Assembly (NCBI RefSeq): GCF_040675535.1
Contig: NZ_JBFAPC010000095.1
Location: forward strand, 1-22,523
Source: Patulibacter sp040675535
GTDB taxonomy: Bacteria > Actinomycetota > Thermoleophilia > Solirubrobacterales > Solirubrobacteraceae
Direction: 5' to 3'
Length of the DNA: 22,523 nucleotides
Under the pieces are notes generated by a model that did no database searches, had not been told where the DNA came from, and saw nothing but the letters and a program-made list of their open reading frames with translations. Shown piece after piece: positions 19,782 to 22,523 of the stretch. Every line of letters begins with the position of its first letter. Within the stretch, counting starts at the first letter, position 1. The position numbers and the translations under genes are program-made.

Positions 19782-21497
19782 CTACGCGCGGCAGTCGGCT
19801 GGCGCGGCCGTGCGCCAGGGCGCCCCGAGACGGACGCCGACGGTAACCGTACCGCGTCCGGCGGATCGGACGACCGTCCAACCTCCTGGACCCCGGGCCA
19901 GGCAGCCGCTCCCGCGGATGATCCGGAGGTACGGGCTCCACCGGATCCGCAGGTCGACGGCGCCGCGGCCCGGCGTCTCGACCACGACGCGGTCCGAGGA
20001 CATCTCGGCGACGTGTGGCGCCTTGCCGCTCGGCGTCGGCGTGCCGGTCCGGGCGACCCACGATGCCAGCGCCCGGCCGCCCACCACCTGCCAGAGGGTC
20101 CAGTGCGCGTCGGCCCAGACGCGGCGCAGCCCCGGGACGCGCCCGGAGCGCAGCAGGTCGCGCTCGGCCTTCGACCGGACGTCGGCCGGCGCGTCGGACA
20201 GCGCGACCCAGCCGACGGCGTTGTCGTCGAGCCACGCGCGGTAGACACGCGGGTCCAGCGGCCCGTCGGCGTAGAAGAGCGCGTTGCGCTCGCCGTCGAG
20301 CTGGCGGATCCAGCCGCGGGCGAGCGGGACGTCCGGCGCGAGCCAGCGCGCCTCGCCGCGGCGAGCGGACGGCGGGACCTCGACGCGCGAGGGCTGCGAG
20401 CGCAGCAGCGGCAGGAGGTGGGCCCGCAGCGGCGCGTAGTAGGACTCGCCCGTCGTCGGGTCCCCGGCGGCGCGCAGCGTCTGTTGGGCCGGCGAGTAGA
20501 GCTGCCAGACGAGCAGCAGGGCGGCGACCGCGACGATGGCGGCCGGGCGGCCGCCCGGCCGGCGCCTCCCCACCGCGGCGATCAGGATCGGACCGGCAAG
20601 CAGCGTCCCGAGCCGCGGCGCGTTGCTGCCCATCGGCGTGGTGAGGACCGCGGCGAGCGCGACGCCCACGGCGTACAGCGCCGCGCCGATCCGCAGCGCG
20701 CGCTCGTCCCGCGGCAGCACGGCGACGACGGCGACCAGGGACCCGACGGCGAGCAGCGCCTCCCACGGCGCGAACGGCTGGCTGCCGCCGTTGGGGAACG
20801 CGAGCGTCAGGGCGACGGCCACGAGGAAGGGCAGGACCGTGATCGCCGCCGGCAGCCCGCGCGCGGAGCGGCGGTCGAGGCACCAGACGGCGCCGGCGAA
20901 GCTCAGGAAGAGGGCGGCCACCGGGCTCGCCAGCGGGGTCGCGACGGCGGCGGCCAGCCCGGCGGCGGTGCGCGCGGGGTTGGCCCCTCGACCCGGGCGA
21001 GGGACTGCCAGCAGCAGCGCCACCAGCCCGAACGCGAGCCCGAGCTGGAACGTCAGCCGGCCGGTCGTGAGCATCGCGGCGCTGCCGACCGCCAGCCACC
21101 AGGCGCCGGCCTCGGCGCCCCGTCCCGGCCGCAGGCGCCGCACGAGCCCCGTGAACGCCCAGGTCGAGACGGTCGCGGCGACCCCGCCGGCCGCGGCGGT
21201 CCCGACGAGCGCCCCGAGCGCCGGGAACAGCACGCTGTAGCTCGGCAGGTGGTGGCCCCCGAACCAGCCGTCGTCCCAGAGCCAGACGCCGCGGTCCGCG
21301 AGGCCGACGCGGTAGGCCTGCGCGGCGAAGTCGCCGGTCGCGGGCGTCCACAGGACGTAGGCCAGCGACAGGAGCGCGGTCAGCGCCCAGGGCGGGGGGA
21401 GGCGGCGCCGCACCGCGGGGAGGATACGGCGGGCCACCGCGCGGACGATCCGCCGTCGCGGGCGGTGGCACGGGCGGACGAGGACGGCCCGGCCCAC
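19782..21497 (-). CDS. Large polytopic membrane protein, GT-C-like, with periplasmic C-terminal domain
   Basis: 571 residues. After a basic N-terminus (many Arg, 11-33) come about ten hydrophobic helices to residue ~333, then a ~240-residue soluble domain. The first external loop has GDFAAQAYR (D56) and WLWDDGWFGGHHLPSYSVLFP (73-92), and later SNAPRLGTLLAGPILI (291-306); these acidic-loop and 'R-L' patterns resemble GT-C lipid-linked sugar transferases and related membrane proteins. The C-terminal domain contains SYYAPLRAHLLPLL and a WTLWQV segment. No definite family assignment is possible. The GTG at 21497 is the longest start; a start inside the Arg-rich region is equally possible. It sits between a PHP-domain gene and a PAP2 gene, which fits an envelope-lipid or glycan theme (inference). 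Confidence 0.65.
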   Translation of the reverse strand: MGRAVLVRPCHRPRRRIVRAVARRILPAVRRRLPPPWALTALLSLAYVLWTPATGDFAAQAYRVGLADRGVWLWDDGWFGGHHLPSYSVLFPALGALVGTAAAGGVAATVSTWAFTGLVRRLRPGRGAEAGAWWLAVGSAAMLTTGRLTFQLGLAFGLVALLLAVPRPGRGANPARTAAGLAAAVATPLASPVAALFLSFAGAVWCLDRRSARGLPAAITVLPFLVAVALTLAFPNGGSQPFAPWEALLAVGSLVAVVAVLPRDERALRIGAALYAVGVALAAVLTTPMGSNAPRLGTLLAGPILIAAVGRRRPGGRPAAIVAVAALLLVWQLYSPAQQTLRAAGDPTTGESYYAPLRAHLLPLLRSQPSRVEVPPSARRGEARWLAPDVPLARGWIRQLDGERNALFYADGPLDPRVYRAWLDDNAVGWVALSDAPADVRSKAERDLLRSGRVPGLRRVWADAHWTLWQVVGGRALASWVARTGTPTPSGKAPHVAEMSSDRVVVETPGRGAVDLRIRWSPYLRIIRGSGCLARGPGGWTVVRSAGRGTVTVGVRLGAPWRTAAPADCRA

Positions 21498-21584
21498 CGC
21501 CGGGTGTCGCCGGAACGCGGCGCGGCTCGACCCCGGGCCGGAGGGGGACGGCCTCGTGGCCGGCTGCGGGGGCCTGCTGCCGGA

Positions 21585-22523
21585 TCAGCCGCGGGTCGCG
21601 CGGCGCACGCGGCGCTCGCGCACGAGCCGGCGCGCCGGGGCCGGCGTCGCGACGGTCTCCAGGAACTTCAGCGCCTGGACGTAGACGAGCGTGCCGGACT
21701 TCGTGCGGATCTCGGCGTCCGACAGCGACGTCAGGAACTCCTCGGGCCCGTCGAAGTCGCGCATCCGCAGGCGCACCGAGCCGAGGCCCTGCGCGACGTG
21801 GCTGTCGGAGCCCGCGCCGGCGACGATCCGGTACTTGGCGGCGAACCGGGCGGCTTCTTCGTTGAACGACGAGATCGCCACGCGGGGGTTGAAGATCTCG
21901 ACCGCGTCGACGTCCTCTGCGACCTCGAGCATGTGCTCGTAGTCCGGGACCGAGTGCATCCGGTCGAACGGGTGCGGCACGTAGACGAGGCCGCCCTGCC
22001 GGCGGATCTCGGCGATCGCTTCCTGGAGCGTCACGCCCTTCGGGATCTTCTCCGTGATGAAGAGGCCGATGACCTCGCCCTGGTCGGCGGTCATCACCTC
22101 CTCGCCGATGATGATCTTGACCCCGTACTCCGCGGCCTTCGCGGCCGCCTCGTGCGCGCCGGAGACCTCGTTGTGGTCGGTGACCGCGATCGCGCCGAGC
22201 CCCTGCCGGCGGGCGGCGTCCAGCAGCACCTCGACCGGCGTGGCGCAGTCGCCCGAGTGGTCGGTGTGCATGTGCAGGTCGACGTCGATCAGCGGCCGCT
22301 CGCGCAGGCGCGCGACGACGGCGGGGTCGAAGCGGCCCGGGTCGTGGCGCCGGGCCAGGAGCGCGTCGTAGCGGTCGACGACCCACGCCGTGTAGCCGTC
22401 CCAGTCGGGCTCGGTCAGCGGCTGCTCCCGCTCCCGGGCATGGACGTTCCCCTCGAGATGCTCGCCGCCGTCTCCGAGGCGGTCGGCCGGGCGGAGGACG
22501 CGGTCGAGGAAGCGGCGTGGACG
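21585..22523 (-). CDS. PHP-domain metal-dependent phosphoesterase, N-terminus unresolved
   Basis: PHP-superfamily phosphoesterase. Ordered metal-site motifs are DVDLHMHTDHSGD, AIAVTDHNEVSG, IGEEVMTADQGEVIGLF, VYVPHPFDRMHS, EIFNPRVA and AGAGSDSHVAQGLGSVR, ending with a basic tail (RRVRRATRG). The only ATG (22271) lies inside the first motif and would cut off the first metal-binding His, so it cannot be the start. Upstream the frame stays open to the right edge with plausible protein (DWDGYTAWVVDRYDALLARRHDPG) and has no ATG, GTG or TTG; a CTG at 22418 is the only weak alternative within it. The gene therefore probably begins beyond the window, perhaps as part of a longer protein. Substrate unknown; such PHP proteins often lie next to glycosyltransferase genes. 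Confidence 0.85.
   Translation of the reverse strand, partial: RPRRFLDRVLRPADRLGDGGEHLEGNVHAREREQPLTEPDWDGYTAWVVDRYDALLARRHDPGRFDPAVVARLRERPLIDVDLHMHTDHSGDCATPVEVLLDAARRQGLGAIAVTDHNEVSGAHEAAAKAAEYGVKIIIGEEVMTADQGEVIGLFITEKIPKGVTLQEAIAEIRRQGGLVYVPHPFDRMHSVPDYEHMLEVAEDVDAVEIFNPRVAISSFNEEAARFAAKYRIVAGAGSDSHVAQGLGSVRLRMRDFDGPEEFLTSLSDAEIRTKSGTLVYVQALKFLETVATPAPARRLVRERRVRRATRG
22440..22523 (+). CDS. Possible divergent gene start, cut by window edge
   Basis: An ATG at 22440 opens 28 codons to the edge, beginning MDVPLEMLAAVSEAVGRAED, with helical, soluble-protein character and G/C-biased third positions. It overlaps the open minus-strand PHP frame, so at most one of the two is likely real here. 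There is no Shine-Dalgarno. Reported only because it bears on where the PHP gene starts. Confidence 0.2.
   Translation, partial: MDVPLEMLAAVSEAVGRAEDAVEEAAWT

Noticed and set aside
19738..22386. 882-codon minus-strand open frame
   Set aside because: Out of phase with the PHP and GT-C-like genes and dominated by Arg/Ala/Pro runs; the overlapping frames carry the recognisable motifs.

Overview
The window is about 22.5 kb of very GC-rich DNA with strong G/C bias at third codon positions, frequent GTG starts and many promoter-proximal starts without a ribosome-binding site. This and the gene content point to a high-GC Actinomycetota, most likely Thermoleophilia/Solirubrobacterales-like; the lineage is inference from style and protein families, since no rRNA gene is present. 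No tRNA, rRNA, insertion sequence or CRISPR array was seen.

Left part (1-8125): a dispersed thiamine thiazole/coupling set. thiE (minus, cut by the left edge) follows a small two-helix membrane protein. Divergently, a TPP riboswitch ends two bases before the inferred thiO ATG, and thiS overlaps the end of thiO by 8 nt. thiG lies 4.4 kb further on without its own TPP aptamer. Between them sit an M48 metallopeptidase, a small secreted protein and an Orn/Lys/Arg-type PLP decarboxylase (all minus), a HAD hydrolase (plus), and an intergenic region with degenerate direct repeats and a 46-bp near-perfect palindrome. ThiO and ThiS make dehydroglycine and carry sulfur, ThiG builds the thiazole, and ThiE joins it to the pyrimidine.

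Middle part (8131-15563): a TRIC/UPF0126 channel and a SnoaL-like protein follow thiG closely. A convergent EEP nuclease/phosphatase comes next, then divergent argF, a phasin-like coiled-coil protein, a 430-nt structured intergenic region, a RumA/RlmD-type methyltransferase that lacks its Fe-S cysteines, and a divergent marR/quinone-oxidoreductase pair with a clear palindromic operator.

Right part (15564-22523): a repeat-rich accessory patch encloses an AbiEi-HTH/DUF559-nuclease-like gene. Upstream are three 100-bp tandem units, each with a dyad 'GAGAGTGCG...CGCACTCTC', and a G-quadruplex-prone C tract. Downstream are an inverted copy of the dyad, five perfect 19-bp repeats and two 54-bp repeats. 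The rest is a co-directional minus-strand cluster: a PHP-domain protein (open to the right edge), a large GT-C-like membrane protein, a PAP2/Aur1-like lipid phosphatase/transferase, a uracil-DNA-glycosylase-fold protein without the usual catalytic motifs, and a polytopic membrane protein overlapping it.

The observations most worth a second look are the dyad-repeat family bracketing the DUF559 gene, the aptamer abutting the thiO start, the run of leaderless-type promoters (TAnnnT about 6-7 nt before the start codon), the 46-bp palindrome, and the two enzymes with missing signature residues.
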